Source: Candidatus Cloacimonadota bacterium (lineage in GTDB: Bacteria > Cloacimonadota > Cloacimonadia > Cloacimonadales > Cloacimonadaceae). Taken from it: a stretch of 64,000 nt of DNA. The notes beneath the pieces are model-generated. The model made no database searches. It saw only the letters and a list, made by a program, of their open reading frames with translations, and was not told the origin of the DNA. Location: the NCBI GenBank assembly GCA_028706475.1, contig JAQWBI010000004.1, forward strand, positions 1 to 64,000, written 5' to 3'. Positions within the stretch are counted from its first letter, which is position 1; each line of letters begins with the position of its first letter. Positions 38,892 to 47,767 of the stretch are shown piece by piece. A program made the translations under genes and the position numbers.

Positions 38892-40055
38892 TCATTTCTT
38901 CAGACTGTTCGTTATCGCACTTACGCGGTGTTTATTGCGTTTGAACAGCTCAATCAGCAAAGCTACGGCTACGGCAAAGACGAATGCCACCAGAGTAGAT
39001 ATGATGCAGATTATCGCTCGCTTGGGGTAATCTCTTCGACCCGCCAGGCGCGGGGCATCCAGGATATCTATGGTGGGCATATCCTTCAGTTCCACCAGGC
39101 GCGCTGCTTCATACTGCGGATAGATGTATTCATACAGAGTACGGTTTATCTGCATGTTCATCTCCAGTCGCAGATGATCGGCAGTGATCTGAGGCAGTTT
39201 GCCCATATCCAGCAGATACTCTGGTGTATTCTTGTTTTCTTCCAGGTCTCGAATCTGCTTTTGGATGCTGTTTCTACGCAATATTGCCGCTTGCATCACC
39301 GGGCTGTTTTCGCCATAATTGGCCTTTGCCATTTCCAGGTCTAGATCTGCTTTCATACCTTCTGCGATCAACTCGGTATAAGATTTGATAATTGCTTCGC
39401 CCTGGGCTTCCAGATGCACCACTTTCGTGCTCTCTCCCATCTCCCGGCTGCGCTCGATCAGAGAATCCAGGCTAGCCTCTATCTCTTTCACTCTACCTTC
39501 CAGAAACTGACGGTTTAGCTTACCCTGTGTTACTTTCTGCTCTCTGTTGTATTTATCCAATTTCTGCAAGAGGTAATTCACCATATCCAAAGAAAGCTGT
39601 TTATCCTTTGAACTTATCTTGATGGAGATTAATCCGCTGGCATCGTCGTAGCCGGTAGAGAACATCTTGCCTCTCAACTTTTCTATGGCATCGTCCAGAT
39701 TTCTCAGGCTGTCGGGATGAGTAAGTTTAAAGTAATCGATAAGTTTGAACTCCCGGATGAGGTCTTCGGCAAAGGTTCGTGATCTCATCACTGTAGTGAG
39801 ATTCTCCGCATTTGGGGAGCCCTCGGAACCAAGCAGACTTGCCGCAACGCCGGAAAGCCCAGGTATATTTATCGGTAGTGACGAGGATTGATCTCCCACA
39901 GAGAAGAAGCTGGCTCTGGAACTGAATATCTGTGGAGTCAACAAACTATAAATCACTGCCGCGATGGCTACAATTAACACAATCGCGATGATCATCTTGC
40001 GATTTTCCGCCATGATCCTCAGTAGTTCAAAGATATCGAAGCTTTTATGTTCCAT
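38892..40055 (-). CDS. Wzz-like polysaccharide chain-length/co-polymerase protein
   Basis: A 387-residue inner-membrane protein of the Wzz/PCP type. Membrane helices near residues 21-41 and 345-372 enclose a long periplasmic part that is largely helical/coiled coil (~150-290). The segment before the second helix, DILDAPRLAGRRDYPKRA, has the proline/arginine pattern typical of the family. It lacks the C-terminal tyrosine kinase domain. No glycosyltransferase genes flank it, so the polysaccharide is unknown. ATG at 40055 follows AAGGA at good spacing; the ATG six bases before is too close. Confidence 0.82.
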   Translation of the reverse strand: MEHKSFDIFELLRIMAENRKMIIAIVLIVAIAAVIYSLLTPQIFSSRASFFSVGDQSSSLPINIPGLSGVAASLLGSEGSPNAENLTTVMRSRTFAEDLIREFKLIDYFKLTHPDSLRNLDDAIEKLRGKMFSTGYDDASGLISIKISSKDKQLSLDMVNYLLQKLDKYNREQKVTQGKLNRQFLEGRVKEIEASLDSLIERSREMGESTKVVHLEAQGEAIIKSYTELIAEGMKADLDLEMAKANYGENSPVMQAAILRRNSIQKQIRDLEENKNTPEYLLDMGKLPQITADHLRLEMNMQINRTLYEYIYPQYEAARLVELKDMPTIDILDAPRLAGRRDYPKRAIICIISTLVAFVFAVAVALLIELFKRNKHRVSAITNSLKK

Positions 40056-40064
40056 GAGCATTCC

Positions 40065-42578
40065 TTAGTCTATGCAAAACAATCTTTTGAAGAAGGACTT
40101 CTTGGCTTGGGGCTGTTTCAGAAGCTTCGCTTGCTCATCTTGCCTGATGTCCACATTCTTTTCTTTCAGGTATCCCATTATCACAAGCGAGGAGTCTCCC
40201 TGCATTTCTATTTCTCCAGCCAATACCACATCAGTGTTTTCGGGAGCGAAGATGCGGGCTCCTGGCAACATAGTGACACGAGCGTCTTTATGCATTTTCA
40301 GCTTTGCTCCTTTTTCCAAAGTAACATCGTGAGCTATTATGGTCTCTCCCTTAAGTGTCACCAAGCCTTCCACCCTGGACGGCAGAGTGTTCACCAGTTT
40401 CAGCAGCTTCGCCTCGCCTGCAGGGATTTCGATGGCGCATTTACCATCCTGTACCTGGTATATCTGCTTATCGTAAGGATCCATCAAGCCCACATTTTCC
40501 GAATAACCTTTGATGTATGGACTCAGAGTAATGTGCAGTGTTTGGGGATCTGCCTGAGGATAATGCTGATCATACAATGAGGGAGGCACCAAGTCTTCAC
40601 TGGTAGCCACACTACTGTTAAAGTAATTACCACGGCGATTTACCAGCATCAAATAGGGCGTTTTATCCGCATCGATATAATACCCGCATTGTATGTACCC
40701 GCTATAAGGAGCTTCTGTTTGATTTTGCACATACATCGCTTTTACTGGTATCTGTTTGGGGATTACCTTGGACTTCGTGGGCTTTGTCATGATCGTTCCG
40801 GCGTCCAGCCATTCCATGTCTTGCAGGATGTTTCCGTACATATAGACCTTGGGATTGGAGTGCATGATGGCGTCCATTGCCTCCATACCGGGTACCGGGG
40901 ACATGTGTTTCCCGTCTTTCATTATGGCACTCAGGCTTGTATATTCGCCATATCCATCTTGATCAATGTAGGATTGTAGTCTGTAGTGCAAAACCCCGTC
41001 CGCCTGATACACCAGGGGCAGATAAAGTAGAGCTTTTTGTGTGGCATATGGCGGTAAAACCCATTTTCTCCACGTATCCGGATCCCCCTTTTCCCATCTT
41101 CCGAATGCCTGTATGATGGGATAGAACTTTCTGGATGGATCCTCTTTGCAATAGCGGACTCCATGTTCATAAATCTGAAGCATATTGCTGTTCAAAACTT
41201 CCTGGAGGAATTCCCTGCCCTCTGCTCCCGGATTCAAGCTGTAGCCTTGAAGCATGGGATATATATCCGGTGCCACAATTCTTGGTTGAGCCGCACTAAT
41301 AAATCCTGCCACATTGTCGTAATAGACTTCATTTGTTTTGTCCAAGACGATGTCTTCATACTTATAATCGTAGATTGCGGTCATTATATTGATATCTTCT
41401 TCCGCCATTAGTTCATCCATTATTCTATAACTGTTGAACTGAGGTTGTAAAGGTTCGTCGAAGGTATAGAAACCTAGTACATTCCCTTTGCCTTGGCTAA
41501 TCAGATTCCGGGCCCGGCTCAGTAGTTTTGCCTTTTGGGCTTCGTCCATGGATCTCAATTCCCGGCTCATTTGATCTTCGATTTCCACATAGTCCAGCTC
41601 CAGGTTGCAGTTACCTTGCCAATACAAGCGTGCATTGAGGTTATCCAGAACGTACACACCAGTAGCATCAAGTTTAAACAGATTGGCGTCGATCAAATCC
41701 TGATAAGGTATCTTAAGCACAAAATCCACATAACCGTCCTCCCCGCGGGAACGCTCGTAATCTGCCAGTGTATATGCTGCCTCCTGAGCCGTACCCTTGG
41801 AAGATGATGCCGCAAGCGGGGTAGCCTTGGCGGCAAAGCCGCTTCCTTCCAGATTAAAACCCACCACTTCAAAGCGTAGAAGCTCCGTATCCGGTTTTAC
41901 ATCTGGAGCTATGTCCGCAAGCTTGAATCTATAGGTGACCCATAGATAATTGCCAGCATGAGTTGGAAGGTTTCTTCGATAAACGCGAAATGAATGTCCA
42001 AACCGCACATAGAAGCCATTTGGATTGGGCCAGCGATAGCGGAGATCCCCCATGGCATATCCTGGTTTATCTTTGCCCCGGATGCTTTGCCACACATATC
42101 CGTTTGAGGCCCTCGAATCTGCTTTTGCCCTTCCCGTGCGAGTAATCAGGTTATCATTACGCGATGCATACCAAAATCTGTTGTCTTTGCTGTCGCCGCG
42201 GTGGAGATCATTCTCATCCAGATATTCCGCCTCAAATCTCTGATAACTCGATGTTGTCATATATGAGATGGCATAATGCCTTTCATCAGCAGGGTCGTCC
42301 GAATACGACTTCTCTATGATCCATGCATCGATTTCGTGTTTATCCAGGGTTGCCAACAGTGCAGGAAAATCCGGGTCATCTTTTTTTGTCTCAACCAAAT
42401 TGCTGTTGTAGCCCATTTCATGCATATAACGGCTCAGTGTCTCCCGGTGTTCCACCAGGTAGGGAAATCTATTGCTTAGATAAGAATAAGTACCTATCAT
42501 AAACTCGTCTGAATGCTTTGCTCCTAGGTTCAGGCAAAGCAACAGAAGCAGCGGAACAATCCTGTATGCGCGTCTCAT
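40065..42578 (-). CDS. Large exported protein of unknown function
   Basis: An 837-residue protein with signal peptide MRRAYRIVPLLLLLCLNLGA. I do not recognise the family. A jelly-roll-like segment (~150-330; FYVRFGHSFRVYRRN, LWVTYRFKLADI) precedes a part with barrel-like pieces (NVLGFYTFDEPLQPQFNSYR, ~365-385), reminiscent of glycoside hydrolase TIM barrels, where the acidic pair could be catalytic. The C terminus has GxTIIAHDVTLEKGAKL and ARIFAPENTDVVL, repetitive short strands. It sits ten bases upstream of the Wzz-like gene, so a surface polysaccharide role is possible by context only. GGAGATGAT precedes the ATG. Confidence 0.65.
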   Translation of the reverse strand: MRRAYRIVPLLLLLCLNLGAKHSDEFMIGTYSYLSNRFPYLVEHRETLSRYMHEMGYNSNLVETKKDDPDFPALLATLDKHEIDAWIIEKSYSDDPADERHYAISYMTTSSYQRFEAEYLDENDLHRGDSKDNRFWYASRNDNLITRTGRAKADSRASNGYVWQSIRGKDKPGYAMGDLRYRWPNPNGFYVRFGHSFRVYRRNLPTHAGNYLWVTYRFKLADIAPDVKPDTELLRFEVVGFNLEGSGFAAKATPLAASSSKGTAQEAAYTLADYERSRGEDGYVDFVLKIPYQDLIDANLFKLDATGVYVLDNLNARLYWQGNCNLELDYVEIEDQMSRELRSMDEAQKAKLLSRARNLISQGKGNVLGFYTFDEPLQPQFNSYRIMDELMAEEDINIMTAIYDYKYEDIVLDKTNEVYYDNVAGFISAAQPRIVAPDIYPMLQGYSLNPGAEGREFLQEVLNSNMLQIYEHGVRYCKEDPSRKFYPIIQAFGRWEKGDPDTWRKWVLPPYATQKALLYLPLVYQADGVLHYRLQSYIDQDGYGEYTSLSAIMKDGKHMSPVPGMEAMDAIMHSNPKVYMYGNILQDMEWLDAGTIMTKPTKSKVIPKQIPVKAMYVQNQTEAPYSGYIQCGYYIDADKTPYLMLVNRRGNYFNSSVATSEDLVPPSLYDQHYPQADPQTLHITLSPYIKGYSENVGLMDPYDKQIYQVQDGKCAIEIPAGEAKLLKLVNTLPSRVEGLVTLKGETIIAHDVTLEKGAKLKMHKDARVTMLPGARIFAPENTDVVLAGEIEMQGDSSLVIMGYLKEKNVDIRQDEQAKLLKQPQAKKSFFKRLFCID

Positions 42579-42637
42579 ATCATCTCCAATGGTCTTTGTT
42601 TGTTGATCTACTCTGGTTAATCATCATATTGATCTTA

Positions 42638-43897
42638 CTATAACTTCAATTCCATCCAGGGTTTCAGCACTTCCGGAACTCGCAGACTGCCGTCAGCTTG
42701 CTGATAGCTTTCCAATATCGCGATCATTAGCCTGGGTGTGGCCAAACCACTACCATTCAAAGTGTGAGGATGACGCATCTTGCCTTCGGCATCCTTGTAG
42801 CGGATATTGGCACGCCGGGCTTGAAACTCTCCAAAACTACTTACAGAAGATACTTCCAGATACTTCCCGCTGCCTGCCGCCCATACTTCCAGATCGTAGG
42901 TCTTTTCACTGGCAAAACTGAGATCTCCCGTGCACAGCGACACTACCCGATAGTGCAATCCAAAAGCTTTCAGTATGTCCTCGGCATCATGCAGCATATC
43001 TTCCAAAGCGGCTTCAGAACACTCCGGCTCTACAAAACGTACCATCTCCACTTTATTGAACTGATGCAAACGCTGCAAACCTCGAGTGTCCTTACCATAA
43101 CTTCCCGCTTCTCTGCGGAAACAAGGAGTGTAAGCCACAAACTTTTGGGGGAGGTCTTTGTAGGACAGCACTTCGTCCGCATAGATATTGGTAACCGGCA
43201 CTTCTGCGGTCGGGATCAGGAAGAGGTCATCTTCGCTGACGTGGTACATATCATCTTCCAATTTCGGCAGTTGCCCCGTTCCGGTCATAGTCTTTCTATT
43301 CACGGCAAGAGGCACCATCAGCTCCGTGTAACCGTGCTTTTGCAGATGATATTCCAGCATAAAGTTTATCAGTGCACGTTCCAGCCGGGCACCAAATCCC
43401 GTATAAATGGGAAATCCGCTACCGGATATCTTTGCCCCGCGGGGAAGATCCAGCATAGCGTTATGGTTTGCCACATCAAGATGATCCAAAGGCTTAAAAT
43501 CGAATTTAGGCGGCTCGCCTTCATGGCGAATCACCTCATTCAAAGACTCATCCCTGCCGATCGGAACAGAAGGATGCGGGATATTCGGGATGCGGAGCAA
43601 GAGCGCATCCGCTTCGGCACTTACAGCGCTCAAGTCCAATTGGATGCTTTTGATCTCTTCTGCCACTTTTGCCATCTCTGCCAGCTCTTCCGCAACCTCT
43701 TCCCGTACTCTTTTCTTTTGGGCAATGATCTGAGACACAGAGTTTTGCCTGGCTTTTAACTGATCGAAATCATACTGCAGTTTACGGCGTTTTTCGTCGG
43801 CCGCCAAAAGCTCATCCAGATTCGCTTTTTCGTTCTTGTTTATAATTGCGTTTCGCACCACATCCGGATTTGCCCGGATATACTTCATATCTATCAT
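42638..43897 (-). CDS. serS: Seryl-tRNA synthetase
   Basis: Charges tRNA-Ser (and tRNA-Sec). It has 419 residues. The N-terminal long coiled-coil arm (~30-105) is visible, then class II motifs: FLIPTAEVPVTN, FRREAGSYGKDTRGLQRLHQ (motif 2), and LNGSGLATPRLMIAILE (motif 3). ATG at 43897 overlaps the tpiA end by four bases and has GGAG upstream; an ATG three codons later is an alternative. Two tRNA-Ser genes are at 52312 and 52438. Confidence 0.97.
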   Translation of the reverse strand: MIDMKYIRANPDVVRNAIINKNEKANLDELLAADEKRRKLQYDFDQLKARQNSVSQIIAQKKRVREEVAEELAEMAKVAEEIKSIQLDLSAVSAEADALLLRIPNIPHPSVPIGRDESLNEVIRHEGEPPKFDFKPLDHLDVANHNAMLDLPRGAKISGSGFPIYTGFGARLERALINFMLEYHLQKHGYTELMVPLAVNRKTMTGTGQLPKLEDDMYHVSEDDLFLIPTAEVPVTNIYADEVLSYKDLPQKFVAYTPCFRREAGSYGKDTRGLQRLHQFNKVEMVRFVEPECSEAALEDMLHDAEDILKAFGLHYRVVSLCTGDLSFASEKTYDLEVWAAGSGKYLEVSSVSSFGEFQARRANIRYKDAEGKMRHPHTLNGSGLATPRLMIAILESYQQADGSLRVPEVLKPWMELKL

Positions 43898-44685
43898 CTA
43901 TTGTGCTCCATATCATAGTGTTGTGCAATGTCAAGCATTTTTAGATAAGAATCGGAGTCCAGCGATGCTCCTCCGATCAAACCGCCATCAATGTCCGGCA
44001 TGCTAAGTAATTCAGAGATGTTTTCCGGCTTCACGCTTCCGCCATACAGTATACATAACGATTCCGCCAATTCATCATGGTAAGCTACAGACAGCCATTT
44101 TCGGATGAGAGCGTGAACTTGCTGAGCTTGCTCTCCCGTGGCAGTGCGACCTGTGCCAATGGCCCACACGGGTTCGTAGGCGATGATCAGTTCTTTACCG
44201 CTGTAGAGATTGATCTGGTACAGGCATCCGGATAACTGGTCTTTGATCACTTTCTCTGTGATTCCGGCATCGCGTTGTTCTAAAGTCTCTCCAATGCAAA
44301 GGATTGGAACGATCCCCTGTTGCATCAGCTTCATAGCTTTTTTCCGTACAATTTCGTTGCTCTCGGCGTGATATGCACGTCGCTCGGAATGCCCTACAAT
44401 ACAGTAAGGCAGCTGCAGAGAAGCAAGCATGTTTGCGGATACTTCGCCAGTAAATGCGCCATCGCCATGTACACTCACATCCTGTGCGGCTACTTTCACA
44501 GGGCTGTCGTCAAATTCTCTGAGTAATACGGCCAAAAAAGGATAGGCAGGTGCTACGATTGGGATCACATTGCCTGTGTTCTTACCCTGCAACGCCTCTC
44601 TGAGTTTCCGAGAAAACTGCTTGGCTTCATCTAAACCCTTATGCATCTTCCAATTGCCGGCTATAATAAGTTCTCGCACGTTCAC
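43894..44685 (-). CDS. tpiA: Triose-phosphate isomerase
   Basis: Interconverts dihydroxyacetone phosphate and glyceraldehyde 3-phosphate. 263 residues with IIAGNWKMHKG, VGHSERRAYH (catalytic His), IAYEPVWAIGTGRTA (catalytic Glu) and YGGSVKPEN with LIGGASL. The start is a GTG at 44685, or the GTG at 44679, which is better spaced from GAGG; no ATG is available nearby. It is the first gene of the operon that runs to 33573. Confidence 0.96.
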   Translation of the reverse strand: MNVRELIIAGNWKMHKGLDEAKQFSRKLREALQGKNTGNVIPIVAPAYPFLAVLLREFDDSPVKVAAQDVSVHGDGAFTGEVSANMLASLQLPYCIVGHSERRAYHAESNEIVRKKAMKLMQQGIVPILCIGETLEQRDAGITEKVIKDQLSGCLYQINLYSGKELIIAYEPVWAIGTGRTATGEQAQQVHALIRKWLSVAYHDELAESLCILYGGSVKPENISELLSMPDIDGGLIGGASLDSDSYLKMLDIAQHYDMEHNR

Positions 44686-44819
44686 CTCTGATTCATTTTA
44701 TCTAATATATACCAGTTTGGGGAAGGCGAAGATACGTCAAGATTTTTCCGAGAAACCCATAGCAGCCAGCAACTTTCAATTCATTTACCCCCACAGATCA
44801 AGCCCGGAACATCAAGCTG

Positions 44820-44888
44820 TGTTCAACGGGTCATAAAGCCGTTATAATCGAGTGAACACTGGACGATAACAGCTTTATATCTGCTTCA
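44820..44888. repeat. Dispersed palindromic repeat, copy R5 (degenerate)
   Basis: Keeps the core ATCGAGTGAACACTGGACGATAAC and the right arm ending CTGCTTCA; the left arm has diverged. The short tail (CATAAACCATAGAGGGAC) resembles that of R2. Confidence 0.65.
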
Positions 44889-44977
44889 GAACGGCATAAA
44901 CCATAGAGGGACAATAGTGATATAGTATACTACATGTACAAAGCAAAAGAATAAAAATAGGAAATGAACCGAATTCA

Positions 44978-45006
44978 TTGGGCAATTTGCCTCAGTCGCA
45001 TTATAT
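44978..45006 (+). promoter_or_regulatory. Candidate promoter of the Ppx/GppA-like gene
   Basis: TTGGGC (44978-44983), 17-base spacer, TTATAT (45001-45006). It would leave a leader of about a dozen bases before the ribosome site GGGGGA. Confidence 0.4.
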
Positions 45007-45025
45007 TTTGAAGTATGGGGGAATT

Positions 45026-45940
45026 ATGAAGCATAATAGTGACCTGAAAGTTCTGATCGAGTTTGGTTCAAACACTGCTAAAGTGCTTTCTGCAAATATG
45101 TCGGAAGGCAAAGAAGGCTGCTTCTATCGCTTACCTTTGCGGTTGGCATCCCAGATCAACGGCAAAGAAATGATGACTGCAGCGGGGATTAAAGCTATCC
45201 TGAAAACTATCGACGACGTTAAAAAACGCTTCCCGGAGACTGATGATATCATCCTTATCGCTACAGAAGCTTTGCGACGCGCAAGAAACAGTGACGAGAT
45301 CAAAAAGCTCATCAGCGAACAATTTGGCCTGAAGCTGCGCATCCTGACATGGGAAGAAGAGGCCGAAGCGGCATATCGCGGAGTAATAGGCACAAAAGGT
45401 GTAACCGGATTCATAAACTGCTTCGACATCGGTGGTTCCAGCACAGAGATCATCAAAGGAAACAATGAGAAGATACTTTACAGCAAGAGTTTTCCCTTGG
45501 GAGCAGTAAACCTGAGCCAAAGATTTATCAGAAAACAACCACCCACGCAATGTATGTATCTGGGACTTCAGATGGAATTGGAACGAGAGCTAGCCTGGAA
45601 CAACCCATTTGCCAAAAAATTGGTGGGAACCGGTGGAGCAGTGTACACCTGCGCAATGGTAGCACTGATGAATGAAGGGAAAAACGAAGCTGAAGCCCTG
45701 AAGGAAATTGACGGTTATGAAATGCGTAGAAGCGAAATACTGCGTCAAGAACGAACCTATCGCGCACTCACTCTGGATCAAATCCGCCTCATTCCCGGCA
45801 TGGATCCTTCCCGCGTGGATATCATGCTGGCAGCGGTGATGATCATCAGCAGAATCATGGATAGCACAAAGAGCAGCAACTTGATCGTGAGCAACCGGGG
45901 TGTACGGCATGGAATCATGTTTGCCGAGGGAGTTCGATAA
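45026..45940 (+). CDS. Ppx/GppA-family phosphatase
   Basis: A 304-residue member of the exopolyphosphatase/guanosine pentaphosphatase family (ASKHA fold). Present are KVLIEFGSNTAKVL (phosphate-binding loop 1), EEEAEAAYRGV (catalytic-type Glu), CFDIGGSSTEI (loop 2) and LVGTGGAVYT. It covers only the Ppx/GppA core without the C-terminal HD-type domain, like actinobacterial-type short members; whether it acts on polyphosphate or pppGpp is not shown by sequence. ATG at 45026 follows GGGGGAATT. This is the only plus-strand protein gene and it stands alone. Confidence 0.9.
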   Translation: MKHNSDLKVLIEFGSNTAKVLSANMSEGKEGCFYRLPLRLASQINGKEMMTAAGIKAILKTIDDVKKRFPETDDIILIATEALRRARNSDEIKKLISEQFGLKLRILTWEEEAEAAYRGVIGTKGVTGFINCFDIGGSSTEIIKGNNEKILYSKSFPLGAVNLSQRFIRKQPPTQCMYLGLQMELERELAWNNPFAKKLVGTGGAVYTCAMVALMNEGKNEAEALKEIDGYEMRRSEILRQERTYRALTLDQIRLIPGMDPSRVDIMLAAVMIISRIMDSTKSSNLIVSNRGVRHGIMFAEGVR

Positions 45941-45957
45941 AGTCACCCTGAAAAAGA

Positions 45958-45992
45958 AAAGGATCTCACACCGCGTATATGCAAGATCCTTT
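45958..45992 (+). terminator. Possible terminator after the Ppx-like gene
   Basis: Arms AAAGGATCT and AGATCCTTT pair across a 17-base loop. The T run is short (TTTCTATG), so efficiency is uncertain; the A-rich left side could make it work in both directions. Confidence 0.45.
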
Positions 45993-46432
45993 CTATGATC
46001 CGGCCATTCAGCCTGCTGTCTGAAGCCGGAACTATCCCTTTGTTGCCCATCCATATGGTCTAGCCTTTGCTTCATTGAGGCATCAGCCTACAGATATCAC
46101 AATACTCCTTATTGGTATAGTAAAAAAAGCCTACATCCATTATAGATGCCTGCCCATTACCCCTGAAGGATGCCCCGGCCTACAGATCCTACAACCTTCC
46201 GATCGCCCTTCTGCCTGATCCACCCAGCGCTATCTCGCTACCGAATAATGCGTGCGAAGATATACGATCCATGATGGATGTACGTAAATATATTGCAGGA
46301 TTTGCACCAAATATCATGAGTATCATATTATATTGATATTCAATATGTTGTGAGGAATTATCTGATAGCGGATGTGGTAAAATCTACCACACTCATGGCG
46401 CAGTAGAAGGCAGATTTAGTCAGATTATGGTA
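45993..46432. other. Intergenic region between convergent genes
   Basis: No protein or RNA gene is recognisable. The part near 46310-46360 is AT rich. It carries one of two copies of a 23-base palindromic sequence (46373-46395). Confidence 0.45.
46373..46395. repeat. 23-bp palindromic repeat, intergenic copy
   Basis: TGTGGTAAAATCTACCAC followed by ACTCA; identical to 46625-46647 inside the NtrC-type gene. Inner arms GTGGT and ACCAC are complementary. Confidence 0.8.
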
Positions 46433-47767
46433 TTATTTACCCGGTAATTCGATGCCCAGACTGCTGATTTTCTTACTGAGGTTAGATTTATCCATCTGGA
46501 GGTAACTTGCTGCGCGAGTAATGTTTCCATCGTGAATCAAGAGTATCTTTTCCAGGTAATTTCGTTCAAACTGACGTACCGTCTCCCGATATGAGGTAGG
46601 AATGTCATCGAGTTCAGGATACTTTGTGGTAAAATCTACCACACTCAAGGTCTGCGATATCGAAAAAACAGCTGCGCGCTCCACAGAGTTTTTCAACTCC
46701 CTTACATTTCCGGGATAATCCTGCTCAAACAGCCATGCGGCCGCAGAGGGGGAGATGATCTTGAGGGGAATCTGATGCCTGGTGCAAAAGCAATGTAAAA
46801 AGTAATCCGCCAGAATGATGATGTCATCACGGTGATTACGCAAAGGCGGGATATCTATTTTAATGGTGCTGATGCGATAGTAGAGGTCGTCGCGAAATAA
46901 AGCATTTTCCACCATATCCAGCAGGTTTTTATTCGATGCGCTGATAATGCGGGTGGAAACTTTGCAGGGGCCTCCTCCAAGCTTTTGAATCTCCTGTTCG
47001 GAGATCACTCGCAGCAGTTTTGCCTGTACGGTCATGGGTAATTCACCAATCTCATCCAAAAAGATACTACTGCCCTGAGCATACTCAAAATAGCCTTTGT
47101 GAGAATTTGTAGCTCCGGTAAAAGCTCCCTTTTCGTAGCCAAACAGTTCCGATTCAAAGAGCTCACTGGGTATGGACGCACAATTGATGGTCACCAGATT
47201 CTTTTCATGCAGATCAGACAGACGATGGATGGCCATAGCCGCCAATTCTTTACCTACCCCGGTTTCACCGCAAATAAGGACCGGGGTATCGAAACGTGAT
47301 GCTTTGATGATGGAATCATACACTTGCTTCATGGGCTCGGAATTGCCTATCATTCCGATCGACGAAAGCTGTAATCCATGCAGGTTTCTGCGCATCAGGA
47401 TGTTGTCTTTGAGCCGTTCCAACCGGATAATGAGATGCTCTTTGGCAATAGGCTTTTCAATAAAATCTGTAGCTCCGTATTTGATGGCATTTACAGCATC
47501 AGGAATGTGCGCAGCGCCAGAGATCATTAGGATGGGCATTTCCGGATAACGCTCATGCAGCTCTTCCAACATGGCAAAACCATCTTGCAGAGCAGGATAG
47601 CACATGTCCTGCATCACCAAATCGAACTTATATGTGTTCAATGCAGCCTGTGCTTCTGCGATACAGGAAGCGGAGTGGACAATATAGCCTTCCCTGCGCA
47701 ACAAATCTTCGATAAGCTTGCAAAATATCGTATCGTCATCAGCGATCAAAATACGTATGCTATTCAT
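46433..47767 (-). CDS. NtrC-family sigma54-dependent response regulator
   Basis: A 444-residue transcription activator. Receiver 1-120 with acidic DDD at 10-12, phospho-acceptor Asp54 and Lys in FIEKPI; AAA+ domain ~135-365 with Walker A GETGVGKE (167-174), the sigma54-contact loop EKGAFTGAT (212-220) and Walker B SIFLDEI; C-terminal Fis-type helix-turn-helix ~405-440 (GNITRAASYLQMDKSNLSKKI). All parts needed for sigma54 activation are present. It overlaps the upstream kinase gene by eight bases, so the two form a cognate pair. The linker to the HTH is encoded by one copy of a 23-base palindromic repeat. Confidence 0.94.
   Translation of the reverse strand: MNSIRILIADDDTIFCKLIEDLLRREGYIVHSASCIAEAQAALNTYKFDLVMQDMCYPALQDGFAMLEELHERYPEMPILMISGAAHIPDAVNAIKYGATDFIEKPIAKEHLIIRLERLKDNILMRRNLHGLQLSSIGMIGNSEPMKQVYDSIIKASRFDTPVLICGETGVGKELAAMAIHRLSDLHEKNLVTINCASIPSELFESELFGYEKGAFTGATNSHKGYFEYAQGSSIFLDEIGELPMTVQAKLLRVISEQEIQKLGGGPCKVSTRIISASNKNLLDMVENALFRDDLYYRISTIKIDIPPLRNHRDDIIILADYFLHCFCTRHQIPLKIISPSAAAWLFEQDYPGNVRELKNSVERAAVFSISQTLSVVDFTTKYPELDDIPTSYRETVRQFERNYLEKILLIHDGNITRAASYLQMDKSNLSKKISSLGIELPGK
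46625..46647. repeat. 23-bp palindromic repeat, coding copy
   Basis: Identical to 46373-46395. It lies within codons near residues 374-381 of the NtrC-type regulator. Confidence 0.8.

Larger units (their letters stand above)
44686..45025. other. Divergent intergenic region between tpiA and the Ppx-like gene
   Basis: Holds a CTTGACG box for the tpiA side (44735-44740), repeat R5 (44820-44888) and a candidate promoter for the plus-strand gene. No small gene is visible. Confidence 0.5.

Noticed and set aside
45590-46075. 161-codon open frame on the minus strand opposite the Ppx-like gene
   Set aside because: It is antisense to a well-supported gene and its composition (many His, Gln) is typical of a shadow frame.
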